From contig OX485806.1 of assembly GCA_950295325.1 (NCBI GenBank), forward strand, positions 7,440,001 to 7,504,000: a stretch of 64,000 nt of DNA. Reading direction: 5' to 3'. A model generated the notes under the pieces. That model did not search any database, was not told where the DNA came from, and worked only from the letters and a program-made list of their open reading frames with translations. The stretch is from Polytrichum commune. Lineage: Eukaryota > Streptophyta > Polytrichopsida > Polytrichales > Polytrichaceae. Shown one piece after another: positions 23,341 to 35,723 of the stretch. Position numbers and translations under genes: made by a program. Numbering within the stretch: the first letter of the stretch is position 1; every line of letters starts with the position of its first letter.

Positions 23341-25472
23341 AAGTAACCAAATTAGGCCCACTTTCCGTACCCCAAAAGCCGTCACATGCCGCAATTGCCA
23401 TTCTCCTTTGCACATGCCCTTGGCATGGTGGTGAATATAATATGAGAGTATTGCATAATCATTGATTGGTTGAGGTAAGCGTGTGAACATGTTCAATGAC
23501 TCTATGTCTTTTTTCCCAACTTATGCATAACTTGTACAATGTATACCTAGCATCACTTGGTTCTATGTGCAAACTCCGGCCCCCACAAATATCTCATGCA
23601 TTGGTTCACTCGGAAGTTCTCAAGTAGCGTTGCATCCATTGGCACTTGCTTCCATTGGGGTCCGAGATAACGGTATTTATAAAATTGTGAGGGGACCAAT
23701 AATAGTGTGGGTCCTAGTTAGAAGTATCTCGTCTAAAACTATGTAGTCATAGCCACATTTTGAAGGGAATCATGTGACGTCTTGTTGGACTCGGAGCTAA
23801 GACACTATAACCGTAGGGTGTTTACATGCGTGTGAGCACTCTAATTTGTATTATTTAGTATGGCATAAACACAATTTAATAGGCAGACCCATTCCCGACC
23901 AGTTAAGCAGTTTAGCATATTTGCAGTTTAGGTATGATCAAAATAAAATTCCCCATGTAGAGAAATTGAAATAAGAAGAAATTCCTTTTTTTTGTTGCAA
24001 TAACCTAATTTCTATGATTTTATAAGTGGATATTCACTTCGACCTATATTATTGATATAGGCTACCCTCTTCTCAATCTCCAATCAGTTAGAAAATAGAG
24101 AACGCTTGACACGTGTAATTGATAAATGTGACACCTAAACATGCTTGCGATCTTAACCTAGTTATCAACTTAGCCACTGACATTTGGCTAGGTTGGAATT
24201 TTCCCATGACATATTAGCAGTGATAAGAGATTGTTGATTATGATGCATGGAGACAAGTTGAATTAAGCTACGAAAATGGGTTGGTGGTCAGGAATGGGTC
24301 GGATACCATACATATATCCGTTTGCACTGCCTTACATCTCCATTAAATCTTCGCATGCTTACATCAAGTCCAATTATGGGAAATTTAATGGTAGTGAATG
24401 ATACAATATTAGGGTGGGTCTTAGTTAGAAGTATCCCATGCTCAAAATGTGCAGTTATAGCTGACTTCACAAGGAAATAATATGATGCATTGTTGGACTT
24501 GGAGCCATTACAGTCCTACCTCTTTCATACGACAATTTTGATAGAATGACACAAACTTTATTAACCAAACTTTCTAGTTAAAATTTACCATATAATGGGT
24601 CTAGCCGGAGTCCAACCACGATAAGGTGTACCAAAAATTGTGTCACACGTCACCCTTTTTTCAAAGTCCTAAATATTCCTTTGAATATTTATCATGTTTT
24701 TTCTTTTTTTCTTGAACTTTATCATGCTTTTCGATATTTTTATCACTTTTTACTAATGGTTTGTAATTTTAATTGGTTTTATTGTCTCAAACATTGAGTC
24801 CTTAGAAAATGTGAGGACTCCTTTCTGTTTAGTCCTTAGTGGGACACCTTATCATGGTTGGACCCTAATACGACTATGACATTTGTTGATACGACACTTG
24901 TGGACCCCCAAATATCATACTCATAGAGGTAATAAATGCATATATGATGGGTCCCACACATGTACAATTACATAGTTAACATTAAATCTATGTACCTTTC
25001 ACAAGTGAAATGTGGATAAGTTTTTTTCAAATGTAAAATGATGCTGAAACATGGAAACTAAGGGAACTAGGATCTCTATTTCAAAACCTACTCCAGAGAC
25101 TCATTAGCTTGTGTCTCGTTTGCAAGAGTTTTCCACCTAAACCCTAAACCAACGTGCACAATATATTTTCGAACATTCTGAACTCAATATTCATGAGATT
25201 GCTTTGATCTGCATATTGTTGGAAAGCCTTCAGAGAGAGACCTCACCTAGTTTTGACCTTCATGCGGAGCCCTCGGATACCTACATCCATCTGCACCCAT
25301 TTGCTCTTGCTTGTTTGTATTAGATCCGATCACGAGATCATGAATGTTAATGTATGATGCAGGAATAGGGCGGTTCATAGCCTTTTTTGATTGTAATCTC
25401 GTTTGGGCGAGACCAAAAATCCCAATGCGTTTAGGCCCGGACAATCCACTCCAAATCCATCTTCGCTACAAT
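23341..25472. other. Intergenic; one internal duplication
   Basis: No gene recognised. The phrase TTAGTTAGAAGTATC(T/C)C with flanking sequence occurs near 23,718 and 24,423, and the downstream phrase TTGTTGGACT(C/T)GGAGC occurs near 23,783 and 24,493, so about 100 bp is duplicated in direct orientation. Confidence 0.45.
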
Positions 25473-26612
25473 GTCAGTCTGATTGAATGGACGGGGAGAA
25501 CCAGTTGAGTTTGAGGAAGAACCAGTTGAAGCTCAAGGATTCAGGAAAATTACCAATCATTTTAGAGGAATCTATAGAATATACCCCAATTCCAATGAAG
25601 GAAACTGAAAGATGTCAACATGAAACCGGTGGGACTTGGAAACACTGGGATCTCGAGCGATAATGGCCAAATATCTCCCCGGACACTGGCCTGATTTGAA
25701 TGTCAGCCTGATGAATGAACGGGGAGAACCAGTTGAGTTTGAGGAAGAACCTGTTGAAGCTCAAGGATTCAGGAAAATTACCAATCATTTTAGAGGAATC
25801 TATAGAATATACCCCAATTCCAATGAAGGTAACTGAAAGATGTCAACATGAAACCGGTGGGACTTGGAAACACTGGGATCTCGAGCGATAATGGCCAAAT
25901 ATCTCCCCGGACACTGGCCTGATTTGAATGTCAGCCTGATGAATGAACGGGGAGAACCAGTTGAGTTTGAGGAAGAACCTGTTGAAGCTCAAGGATTCAG
26001 GAAAATTACCAATCATTTTAGAGGAATCTATAGAATATACCCCAATTCCAATGAAGGAAACTGAAAGATGTCAACATGAAACCGGTGGGACTTGGAAACA
26101 CTGGGATCTCGAGCGATAATGGCCAAATATCTCCCCGGACACTGGCCTGATTTGAATGTCAGCCTGATGAATGAACGGGGAGAACCAGTTGAGTTTGAGG
26201 AAGAACCTGTTGAAGCTCAAGGATTCAGGAAAATTACCAATCATTTTAGAGGAATCTATAGAATATACCCCAATTCCAATGAAGGTAACTGAAAGATGTC
26301 AACATGAAACCGGTGGGACTTGGAAACACTGGGATCTCGAGCGATAATGGCCAAATATCTCCCCGGACACTGGCCTGATTTGAATGTCAGCCTGATGAAT
26401 GAACGGGGAGAACCAGTTGAGTTTGAGGAAGAACCTGTTGAAGCTCAAGGATTCAGGAAAATTACCAATCATTTTAGAGGAATCTATAGAATATACCCCA
26501 ATTCCAATGAAGGTAACTGAAAGATGTCAACATGAAACCGGTGGGACCTGGAAACACTGGGATCTCGACCGATTATGCCCAAACATCTCCCCGGACACTG
26601 GCCTGATTTGAA
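25473..26612 (+). repeat. 228-bp tandem array, five units, nearly identical
   Basis: Unit boundaries at GTCAG fall at 25,473, 25,702, 25,930, 26,158 and 26,386, and the array ends at 26,612. The three inner units are essentially identical. The first has a 1-bp insertion and a few changes near its start, and the last diverges near its end, as expected when edge units escape homogenisation. The period is 76 codons, so each unit shows the same 66-codon frame, but every unit also has in-frame stops and I do not call it coding. Diverged single copies of the unit occur at about 28,265-28,400, 31,435-31,600 (reverse) and 33,010-33,160. Confidence 0.9.
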
Positions 26613-27526
26613 GTTACCATGCCTGGATGTTTGACAGGGCTCTGCCTGCTTTTGCTGCCAACCTCAATTGCAGTATCAGGGATGGCTTGAAAACATGCAT
26701 TGTTTCCGAACGTGAATAACAAAGGAAAACAAACTTGGAAAAATGGATGCTTGCAATTTGTGCTGCCAATTTCAATACGTAAGTAATGCAACTGTCTGGT
26801 AGGAATTTTCCGCAGAGTGCATGCCGACACCGATCAATCACTGCATGTTACTGTGCAGGGATGTTATTGGTATACCATCACCACAAGACCTCTCTGGAAC
26901 ACAGCTTAAGCACCACACTAAGCAAGCTGGCATGGGACATTGGTCGACTTCTCTTTTTCTTTTCTTATGCAAATTTCACGTTTTTTCCAGCTGAAGCCAT
27001 AACGATTACGAAACAACTACATGGCGGTCTTTTTTCAAAGAAAAGAGCTGCAATTACATAATTTTGATGATTTATAGTTGCTTGTCGAAAAGTTTATAGT
27101 ATACAACTTGAGTGCTCCCCATAAATGGGGAGTCCCGAAATTAAAGGAGAAATTATGTTCATGTGATACCTAGTCCCCACGGAATGTAGCCAAACAACTG
27201 TGTAATGTTATGACATCTACGAGTTGTTCACCAATTGACTGTTATTGAAAAAGAACCAGGCTGTAGCATATATCTGAAGAACAAGAACAAAGTGTTGATC
27301 TGATTGATTTGTTTATATTTATATTGGGGAGGGGGGTGTTTTATTTTGTTTTTGGTTTTTTCTTTGTTTTATTGTGCTATTCTTTGCTTTTCCTAGTCCC
27401 TATAGAGTCCATTTGGTGCATATATATATGCTTTATTTGATTCAGATGTCACTTTCTAAATTTTCCTTGGGCAGTTTCTCTTAACAAGACTGGTTGGAAG
27501 TAAGTTCTTGGATTTTGGTCAATGAC

Positions 27527-27562
<36 letters not shown>

Positions 27563-27780
27563 TTTTTAAAATAATTTAAATAAGTATTATTTTTTTATTT
27601 AAATGATTGGATTTATAGATGAATGGAAAAAAGGAATTGCTTCATTGTGTCCTATTGCTTCAAGACCACCTTTGATCAATTGTAGATGTCCACTATTTAG
27701 GACTTTGAAATTTTAAATTAAAAAAATATGAATCTTTGAGTAATGATGCATACCATGCAATAACTTTTTCTTTGTTTTAC
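26613..27780. other. Intergenic; (TG)n microsatellite
   Basis: No gene recognised. (TG)n at about 27,528-27,559 is followed by a T-run. A near-repeat of the edge phrase of the 228-bp array ends at the left boundary. Confidence 0.5.
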
Positions 27781-28250
27781 ATGGACCTTCTAAGGTCAAT
27801 GTGCCTAAATTTAGATTTTTTTTTTCTATCTTTGCATCCACTTTTAGTAGATATGAAACACACAATCAATGCGAGATGATTAGCGAATCCAAATCATGCA
27901 CGTAGTAATTTGCTTCATACTCTTCGGAGCTCATATGAACATTTATATATGATCAAGGTGCAGATTTTTGTGCTCATCAAGTGGTCACGTAGGTCCCCCA
28001 AATTATGTTGAGTTTCAAACTTAGAATAGTTTGCATGTTTTTTAGTAGGTCATCCGATCACTTTTGAACGCATGCACTTTTGATATCCATTCTTTGATCC
28101 ACACCTACCCACACACCATGCAAATATAGGTGTCCAAATTACTACAATGTTGGAATTAGACACGTCTACCTTACGCATATCCAAATCATATTGTTTTTTC
28201 CTACACAAAATATTATTGTGAATTATGGTTAAATGCATGGGAATAGGCAC
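27781..28250 (+). repeat. Dispersed repeat 'D', forward copy
   Basis: D landmarks appear in order: GAAACACACAATCAATGCG, GGAGCTCATATGAACAT, GTGGTCACGTAGGTCCCCC, TGTTGAGTTTCAAACTTAG, TTTGATCCACACCTACCC and CACCATGCAAATATAGG. Confidence 0.6.
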
Positions 28251-28264
28251 GTAATTTGAGGGGA

Positions 28265-28400
28265 ATCTGTGAAATATTCCCGCCTCAAATTAATAAAGAA
28301 AAACCGAGAGATCACAACACGTAACCGGATGGACTTGGAAGCACGAGGATTTCGATCGATTATGCTCAAAAATGCTCCCCCGACACAGGACTTTTCACAT
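28265..28400 (+). repeat. Dispersed single copy related to the 228-bp unit
   Basis: GGAATCTGTGAAATATTCCC, then CCGAGAGATCACAACACG, ACCGGATGGACTTGGAAGC, GATTTCGATCGATTATGC and TGCTCCCCCGACAC follow the same order as the 228-bp tandem unit. It is a diverged, non-tandem relative. Confidence 0.65.
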
Positions 28401-28825
28401 TCTCAAGCACCCAATGTGATGGGTCAGCTGCCTTGATGAATTTAGTGAAGCTCATGTACAGTTTTGTGGGGTCTCAAAACCAGAGATTGAGGAAGTTGAG
28501 GCACATGAATCTCTATTGTTGTTGACTAGCCCTACCAACATATAAATCTTTGTTGCCTATCTTCCACACATATCCTTCTCCCATCTATCTACCAAGATTC
28601 AATCGAAGAGGTGCATCTCAAATGGAATCATTCTTAGGTCATCCGGACTACTTAAGAGTTTATTCCAATTTATGTCGGAATCTAGATAGGCTGATTAAGA
28701 ATGTCATGTCTGTTGTGAAGCGCAAATGTTTATTCATCATCATCAGCAGCAGCAGCAGCATCTTCTTGAAATAGATCATCGATTGTTGGAACTTGAAGGG
28801 AAAATTTCCAACGCTCGATTCCTGA

Positions 28826-29323
28826 TTAATAGCGAGGCCAAAAATACAAGCATGGCGTGAGCGTCGTCCCGTTCACGTAGTGGCGGACGAGGTCGAAGCA
28901 CGCGTCGCCGATGTTCCATTCGTAGTTGAGCACGCCGTTGGCGTCGACGTTCGGGCCCATGCCCGCCCACGGGTCGATGGCGACCAAGTACACGCTGTCT
29001 GTCGTGCTGTTGTAGAAGTAGCACGTGAGCTCCGTGTACACATGGTACTTCGAATCCGGCGTGACCGTCAACTGGACGCGATTGAACGGCGCGATGACTC
29101 TCTCCGGCGTCTGCCCTCCCGTGAGCTCGTTCACGCACACGAACGTCACATTGCTCTGGGACACACGGTAGTTGTTGAACTCGATGAACATGGGCACGTT
29201 GAACTTCGCGGCCACCACTACGAGGCCCCGCAAGCTCCCGATCAATGCGACGACCACCACCACAACGGCCGTCAATCTCTCCCGCAAGGGGCACCTCGCC
29301 CGCATCAACATTGCACCTCTCAT
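28826..29323 (-). CDS. Small secreted protein, possibly S1-like
   Basis: Single-exon frame of 165 codons, clearly more GC-rich than its surroundings. The N-terminus has a basic stretch followed by a hydrophobic segment (LTAVVVVVVALIGSLRGLVVVAA, residues 17-39), which reads as a signal peptide or signal anchor. The rest is polar with four cysteines (C63, C101, C142, C158) that could form two disulfides, and three N-glycosylation sequons (NVT at 58, NST at 105, NGT at 151). The spacing FVCVN..ELTCYFYN and a C-terminal Cys recall the plant S1 self-incompatibility-like family of small secreted proteins, but the match is weak and I hold it only as a suggestion. M1, M5 and M7 are all possible starts. 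The opposite-strand 209-codon frame over the same DNA is a GC-driven shadow. A CAG/CAT trinucleotide tract at 28,738-28,763 would fall in the 3' flank. Confidence 0.6.
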   Translation of the reverse strand: MRGAMLMRARCPLRERLTAVVVVVVALIGSLRGLVVVAAKFNVPMFIEFNNYRVSQSNVTFVCVNELTGGQTPERVIAPFNRVQLTVTPDSKYHVYTELTCYFYNSTTDSVYLVAIDPWAGMGPNVDANGVLNYEWNIGDACFDLVRHYVNGTTLTPCLYFWPRY

Positions 29324-30349
29324 CTTCCAATCTCGGGTTCCAGTCGTCTCGCAAACCTCGTCGGTGGATCGGACTCGAGTCTAGACCACTCTCTGATCAG
29401 GAGCTTGAGATTCCCCAAAATGAACCAATTTGCATCTTCTTCAACACCGCCACGTTGCAGAATGTCTCATCTAAAATGCTACCACATGATTCGGCGAACT
29501 AGGCTCTAGAATCCTAGGGCACATAGATTCAACACTACTTCACTTATGAGTCATCAAGACGACGGTGGCTAAAGGTGCATCTATGAGAGGTAAACAATTT
29601 CAACTAGGAATTTGCAGTTAACAAACATTCATATTGCATGCACGTTCTTCAACGACAAGTCACATTGCGACTAACCGGTATATGTTTCGGCGCACTAGAA
29701 CAAAAAACGAACGAAAGTCCAAAGAGAATTAGTGTGGTTTTTTTTATAATGTTGGGGTTGAAGAGAGAAGAGTGGGGCAAAGGAGGGTAACGAGGGGTGC
29801 CTATATAAAGAGAGAAGAGTGTGTTGGGTGTAGGTGGGCGACTATCCGATCTTCACATCCATTTGGCACCTACTCCCTCCAAAAACAAAATCTCTCGAGC
29901 TTTGAATTGTTAGGTGAGCTTCTAAGATTTGAGCGTCGAATCCAACCCAATTTCCACCAACGTAAGGAAAAGAAAAGCAAAAGAAAAAAAGGACGCGTCC
30001 AATGCCAATGATCCTTGTGTGTAAGTTACGATCGATCACGAGTATTGTGCAGGATCTAATAGTCGTTTGGGTTGGAGAATTTCCCATTGATTTGGTCAAG
30101 GTAGTAAAAGTGAGGTAAGGTAAGTTTGGGGAACACACAATTACACAGATTATCCTAATTAGTGTGCGTTACTATTCACAGTTATGCTATTTATTGAGAG
30201 TGGAATATTCTACAGAGCAAACTTAGTCGTTTATGTTTTACAATGTCCAAACAATCTATTGAACTCTTGAGTAAGACGTTGTGGCGATGCACATTGCGTA
30301 ACTCCGGATAGTAACACACACCAATTTTGGGATCATCAATGTAGTGAAA
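29324..30349. other. Intergenic; upstream region of the secreted-protein gene
   Basis: No further gene recognised. A TATATAAAG motif at about 29,803-29,811 faces the plus strand, with no convincing plus-strand gene after it. Around 30,150-30,330 lies a remnant related to the 229-bp CACTAAATA MITE (ACAATGTCCAAACAATC; ends near TTAGTGTG..CACACACC). Confidence 0.4.
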
Positions 30350-30720
30350 GGTGGTTAGCGAATTCTTTTCTTTTGTCCATAGCCATTTCCCTCATAATAT
30401 ATTGAGCAAGTATGAATGATCTTATTCACTACTAGGCTGAAGATTGTCTTTCTCATGAGATGATCATACAGGTCTCTACAACCATGTTCAATGTTTGAGC
30501 CTAGGACGGTCAACAAATTTTGAGCATGTAGTCTCATCACTTTTTAATACATGTATTTCTTTTCCTTTGTATCCGTTTTCAGAGCCACACATAACCACAC
30601 ATCACTCAATTGTAGGTGTTTCTTTAAGACGACGCTTTGAATAGACCCACTTAATTTTACGTGGGTCTCATGTGATCTCTTCTCCTAATTGGATGCCCTT
30701 ATATTTGAGTGGTATCTCGT
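30350..30720 (+). repeat. Dispersed repeat 'D', forward copy
   Basis: It shows the order AGATGATCATACAGGTC, GTTTGAGCCTAGGACGG, TTTTGAGCATGTAGTCTCA, CACACATAACCACACATC and ACTCAATTGTAGGTGTT. Confidence 0.6.
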
Positions 30721-30820
30721 AATGAAGAAATGGACACCAACAAGACATGTGTCACGATGAAATTGGATCTCCTTCATTAAATTATCTCCTCAAAACAAAT
30801 ACACCATTTTAAGTTCACTA

Positions 30821-31135
30821 CACTAAATAGGATATTTAGTGCTTGATACATTAAATACAAATGCATACACTAAACATCAATAACCCTATGAAAGTAAGTA
30901 ACATTAAATGTAAACTCAAACACTAAATATCAATTATGGCAATATGTGGACGTTACATATTTGAATTTGGTGTTAGTAAGAATATGAAGAAAAAAAAATG
31001 ATAAAAGGAAAATTCTAGCATATCTTCTAGCATATCTTCTAACACTAATTGTCAAAAAATTGAAAATTAGTGTTGAGCAAGGTAGGGTGGTAACAACATT
31101 AAATATAATCATACACTAAAATATCCTATTTAGTG
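30821..31135. mobile_element. 315-bp MITE, CACTAAATA family (GG variant)
   Basis: It starts CACTAAATAGGATATTTAGTG, ends AATATCCTATTTAGTG, and has TA on both sides. The interior repeats fragments of the terminus (CACTAAACATCA, CACTAAATATCAATTATGG) and contains a direct duplication of CTAGCATATCTT at 31,015-31,040. Non-coding. Confidence 0.8.
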
Positions 31136-31434
31136 TACTATAGTGGAACACAATCTCGAAGTAACAATCTGCTAGATTTCGCATCTACTAATGTGATGAT
31201 AAAACTCCCGGTTCGATCCGACTGTCAAAATTGCATGTGGAGTTGGAAGTGCCCACAATAGCACGCCACATACTTACTTGTAATTGTGATTTGGTTGCAA
31301 AATATGGGGATACAGACAACTCAGCAAAAATTTATCTCAAAAGCCCGGCACTTTTGTCAATATAGATATTTTACATAACTTAAACCTTAAACCCTAAATC
31401 CTTTAACCTCAAAATGCACAAAATATGAAAGAAA

Positions 31435-31600
31435 TGTGATCAGTGTCTGGGGAGATTTTTGGGCATCATCGGTCAAAATCCTAGTGCTTTTCAAGTCCAA
31501 CCCACTTATATGTTACGATCTTTGGGTTTTTCTTCATTGAATCAGGGTATATTCCCATGGATTCCTCTAAAATGATGGGTAAATAAATTGTTCTAAACTC
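31435..31600 (-). repeat. Reverse single copy related to the 228-bp unit
   Basis: The reverse complement carries the unit's landmarks in order: ATCATTTTAGAGGAATCC, GGAATATACCCTGATTC, GTTGGACTTGAAAAGCAC, TAGGATTTTGACCG and CTCCCCAGACACTG. Confidence 0.6.
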
Positions 31601-31659
31601 TTGAACCCAACCAGTTCATCTGTAACTGTATTAAAGTCCTATTCTTTGGGGCCATAGTA

Positions 31660-32000
31660 ATTTTCTAAAACCCACACTTAATTCTTATAATGAGATTCAA
31701 TGTGGGCCACATTAATATTCAACCCACGATAAATTTCTACTAGAAAATTAGCATGGGCCACATAAATTCTTCTAGAAAATTAAATGTGGGACGATAATTT
31801 CAATTTTGTGTTGCTTATGTCTTGTAACTAGTATTCAATGTGTTGGTCAGAAACCTTCATGAAGACTTAGGGGGAAGACTTGGACCTTGGACTCATGTTA
31901 ACTCCACATCGACCAGAAAATTAGCGTGGCTCACGCTAATTATTCTCACACTAATTATTTCCACCCACACTAAATAGGACTATTTAGTGTAGCTGTCGGA
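31660..32000. repeat. AATGTGGGCCAC-type repeat with a MITE-like terminus
   Basis: Phrases such as AATGTGGGCCACATTAAT, GCATGGGCCACATAAATT and GCGTGGCTCACGCTAATT recur, and the segment ends CACACTAAATAGGACTATTTAGTGTAG, whose terminus matches the CACTAAATA MITEs. It may be a degraded member with internal duplications. The left boundary is not clear. Confidence 0.4.
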
Positions 32001-32105
32001 TCTGCCTGTTCCATGGAATGTGGTGATGGAGGAACGTACGCATATTCAATAGTTCTTCATCCATCCAATGTAACTTCCGGATTTTAGTCATTCAGAACCA
32101 CAACA

Positions 32106-32462
32106 AATATTCTATTTAGTGTCACCGTTTCTATTTGTCTTGCTCAATACTAATCGTAACCCCACCCATGCTAACATTATTTGTTATTCCTTGTCATATA
32201 ATAAAATAAAACAAAATTGGGGCACTATAGATTTAACAATGTTGCAATGAGTGTCATTTATAAAGTATGCAAGTTGCAATCATTTATGACAACATTTCAT
32301 TACATAAATGTTTGGGTGCAGAATATATCAATTGCTTGTTTCAATACTTGCCATTTGGATGAACCAAAAACAAGTTTAGGGTGATGATAGTTGTAAACTT
32401 ATTCATGAGATATGTCATTAGGGAAGTTACCACAGTGATATTTAGTACCGTATGACACTAAA
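32106..32462. mobile_element. Decayed copy of the 355-bp CACTAAATA MITE (reverse)
   Basis: Interior phrases match 12,978-13,332 in reverse: TGTCTTGCTCAATACTAAT, TTATTTGTTATTCCTTGTCA, ATGACAACATTTCATTAC, TTATTCATGAGATATGTCAT and AGTACCGTATGACACTAAATA. The left terminus is altered (ATTCTATTTAGTG), so it is an older copy. Confidence 0.65.
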
Positions 32463-33009
32463 TACTGTGGGCCACACTATAAATGAGGAGACCAACAATT
32501 AAAAAAAAGAACGGGCATAATATTGTGGGTGCACACCATAGTATATAACATTGAAGGCCTACATTGTAGGTCACAGTATTTCAATTGATTGCAAAATAGT
32601 GTGCGTTTGAGATACTTTGAAATTTTCAACAAAGTAAGATCCAGTTCATACCCATCCTAACTGCACTCTAAAATTAGATTGTTTCATTTACTATAAATAT
32701 ATTTCAACAAATATGGAAATTAATTATTTCCCCAAAAAATGCTTGTTGAATATTATAGCATTAGGATCTAGAATGTACATTGCTTTTGGGTGTGTGTAAT
32801 GATTGATGCAAAAAGCAAATCCCTGAAGTGTAAGTTCCCACATTGTTTTGATGCATAATGGTGTATAGTGTGGGCCACACAACAATAGTGCATCAAAGGG
32901 TAAGTGACACTAAAAACATGCCCACAACATATACATAAACAATGTAGTTAATACCATAAATATCATATTTAGTGTCACTTACTATTTGAAATTACTCATT
33001 GCTCTAACC

Positions 33010-33160
33010 AATTGAAGTTCCAAACTTCAAGAAAATTACTGATCATTTCAAAAGAATTTGTAGAATATACCCCAACTTAACAAAGACAAACCAAAAGATG
33101 TTAACATGTAAGTGGTTGGACTTGGAAACACTAGGATCTTGAGTAGTTTGACTCTTCACA
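33010..33160 (+). repeat. Dispersed single copy related to the 228-bp unit
   Basis: AAGAAAATTACTGATCATTTC, GAATTTGTAGAATATACCCC, GATGTTAACATGTAAGTGG and GGACTTGGAAACACTAGGAT follow the 228-bp unit order. Just upstream (32,936-32,990) is a CATATTTAGTGTCACTTAC MITE-end fragment. Confidence 0.65.
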
Positions 33161-34640
33161 ACTCCCATGTTAACACAATAGCCTTATGAAATTGGGGTGT
33201 GAAGTTTTGTGTCATTGTCAAGTGAGAAATCTTTCATCTAGAGTATACCAAATCTAACAAGAATTGTTAAGAACTATGCTCAAAGAATCCATTAATTGAG
33301 AGCTTTGAGCTCATGAAGAGCCATAACTTAGTCAAAGAGTGAAGGACATAGCCGTTGCAAGGCCATTTTCCTTCGGAGTCTAAGGGACAAGAGCCAAGCC
33401 ACGTGGCAAGACATGGACATGTGAATTAATGCAACCTTTGGTACCAATGTGAAATGATCATTTGTGAAAATTTTAATCATTTTTATAATAAAACAATACT
33501 ATGAACTAATCAGTATATTTATAACTTAATGAATTTGAATTGTTATGGAATTTAAAATGTAAATGGAATAAAATAAACTTGAAGGCAAAGTCCTATCTTG
33601 ATTTGGTACTCAAATCTCATTTTCAAGTCAATGTGACTTATGAGTTAACCTAATAGTGACACTTAGAGTTCAATCTGACACTTATTTAGTCTTCTCTGTG
33701 TGGTTTTGTTGAATGGAACCCAATCCAAAAAAACCTATCTACATGAATGGAGCAGTTACCGAGGAAGCCTATGGTCAAGGCCTTAGGAATCCGGTGTTGA
33801 GGATTCATGGCAATATCCTTTTTGTGAGAAGGAAAAGAATGAAGTAGTGTCTTTGAATGAGACTATATTTAGGGCCAACTTTGAAACACATATTATTGAT
33901 ATCTTAAAATATAACACCTATCGAAGGTCACAATAATGTGAGTTAGAAATGTGATCATGGGACCTTAAATGAGAGGAATTAAACCCCCTTGAAAGTTGGT
34001 TTTACAAAGGTCCACATTTGTTTGTTGCCCTGTACCGTTTTTATAAAGCCTCCTTTTGGGGGGCAGGAATTCATATTGGTCCAAAGATTCTTGTCTTTCC
34101 AAACGGGTTTGTAGCCAATTTCCTTAATCTACCACTTCATCTACAAGATAAGATTTTGGAAATAGTTTGGCAAAATGATGAAAACTTTAATGAAATAGTA
34201 ATTCTGAAAGGACACCCATAGTTGAGGGTTGACCTTAGATTTTTGTTCTTAGTTTACGGTCACCATAAAACCGAAAACTTCCCAATTAATAAGTTTGGAT
34301 ACGGATTTTGGAACAGTGGACAAAGGCTCTTTTTACTTACGGACCATTTGACCCTTGTACAAGTGTCAAAATACCAAATTTTTTGGACTCTTCCTCTCGA
34401 TGCGTAAACTTTGTTGATTTTACAAAATTGTGCTTGAATGGAAGGAACAAAACATGTGAGAAAAAACTAGATAAACAAACAATGTAATGTGTTGACATAT
34501 GCGACTTTCCTGCTGGAACCTGCACATGCTAAATCTGTTGGCGGAAATCATGTTGTTGTCATGGGTATTGACAATTGTTGTCGCATGTGTAAATCACTTT
34601 CAGGATAGGGGGAGGGGCGGTGGTAGAAGGCTTCCAGACC
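33161..34640. other. Intergenic, nothing recognised
   Basis: No frame here shows similarity that I recognise. The longest, about 67 codons at 34,018, has no supported start or splice context. Confidence 0.45.
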
Positions 34641-35190
34641 TTGGACAACTGCTATAATAACTACAATTAACTAGATTTTTTTTCAATACATTTTAGGGAC
34701 AACTATAGTTAACTTGAAAAACTTCAAACCGATTTCAAGAACAACTATAATTAATTGGAAAAAAATTAAGACCAAATTCAAGAGCAATTATAGTTAACTA
34801 GAAAAATTCCAAGTATTATTATACATCGGACGAAGTTCGCCTCTTGATTTGAGGGTCTTTAATATGCTCAGGCCACTGAGGATCATCAAGAAACGCCTTT
34901 ATACAATCACTCACAGTGTTGGGCTCCGGAACAACCTCCACATACACCATCAACACAAATGACACACTAAGTGACTCTACAACACTACAACATACTTCCG
35001 TGAACAAGTTGCACTCAACTCTAGTTCATTACATATTTAGTTAACTAGATATAACTATAGTTAACTAGATTTTCAGCAGACCAAAGTTGAAACAACTATA
35101 ATTATTAAACTACATTTTTTTGGCAGGTCAAATCATGAGCAACTATAACTACGAAAGGCAACTAGTTAACATATAGGTAACTATATGTTA
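34641..35190. repeat. Degenerate short tandem repeat with TATAGTTAACTAG core
   Basis: The motif AACTATAGTTAACTAGA and variants recur about every 55-60 bp at 34,650-34,810 and again at 35,030-35,190, alternating with AAACCGATTTCAAGAAC-type spacers. The same phrase plus ACTACGAAAGGCAACTAGTTAAC also occurs at 5,930-6,040. Confidence 0.55.
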
Positions 35191-35723
35191 TACACCTAAA
35201 GGTCGGGCCAATTCGTTGTGTAAGAGGTTTGAAATCCTCACTTGTGATTGGTCAAAAGGCTGAAATCGGCCCCAACCCCTTTACACCTAGAGGCCGGGCC
35301 GATTTGGTGGTATCAAATTTTTAATCCAAAAATGCATGGTATGACACGGCCCGAGCTTGTTGAATTGGGTGCACCCAAAATGGAGGGCCAATTCTTGGCC
35401 TCGGGACCAATGTCACATTTCAATAAAGAAAAAAAAAAACTTTTTTTAATAAAACATGATTTTTTCAACGAACTATATCCATTGGCTTATGTGAAAATAT
35501 AAACAACTCTATGCTAGATTATGCTAGATCCATTGGATTATGCTAGATTTATTGAATTGGCCTAGCTTCTTGGTCATGAGGCCTTTACATATGGGAAAAT
35601 TGACCCCCATTATAATGTTATTATAATGTGTAGTGGAGGCCAGCCTCCAACCCAAAAGGGGCTGAAATTTCATGCAATTGGCCTCAAGTGGAATTGGCCC
35701 GGCCTCTAGGTGTAAAGCAGCCC
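35191..35723. mobile_element. Tourist-like MITE with TTA target duplication
   Basis: Left end TACACCTAAAGGTCGGGCC and right end GGCCCGGCCTCTAGGTGTA form inverted repeats, and the right end extends to AAAGCAGCCC. TTA flanks both sides (35,188-35,190 and 35,724-35,726). The left-end motif recurs internally near 35,282 (ACACCTAGAGGCCGGGCCG). Non-coding. Confidence 0.65.

Noticed and set aside
25473-26612. CRISPR-like array or repeat-protein gene
   Set aside because: Units are contiguous with no unique spacers, and each unit contains in-frame stop codons; eukaryotic satellite is the simpler reading.
28880-29509. 209-codon plus-strand frame (and a 192-codon minus frame) over the secreted-protein gene
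   Set aside because: Both are Arg/His/Asp-rich shadows created by GC-rich codons of the 165-codon frame, with no signal, domain or plausible composition.
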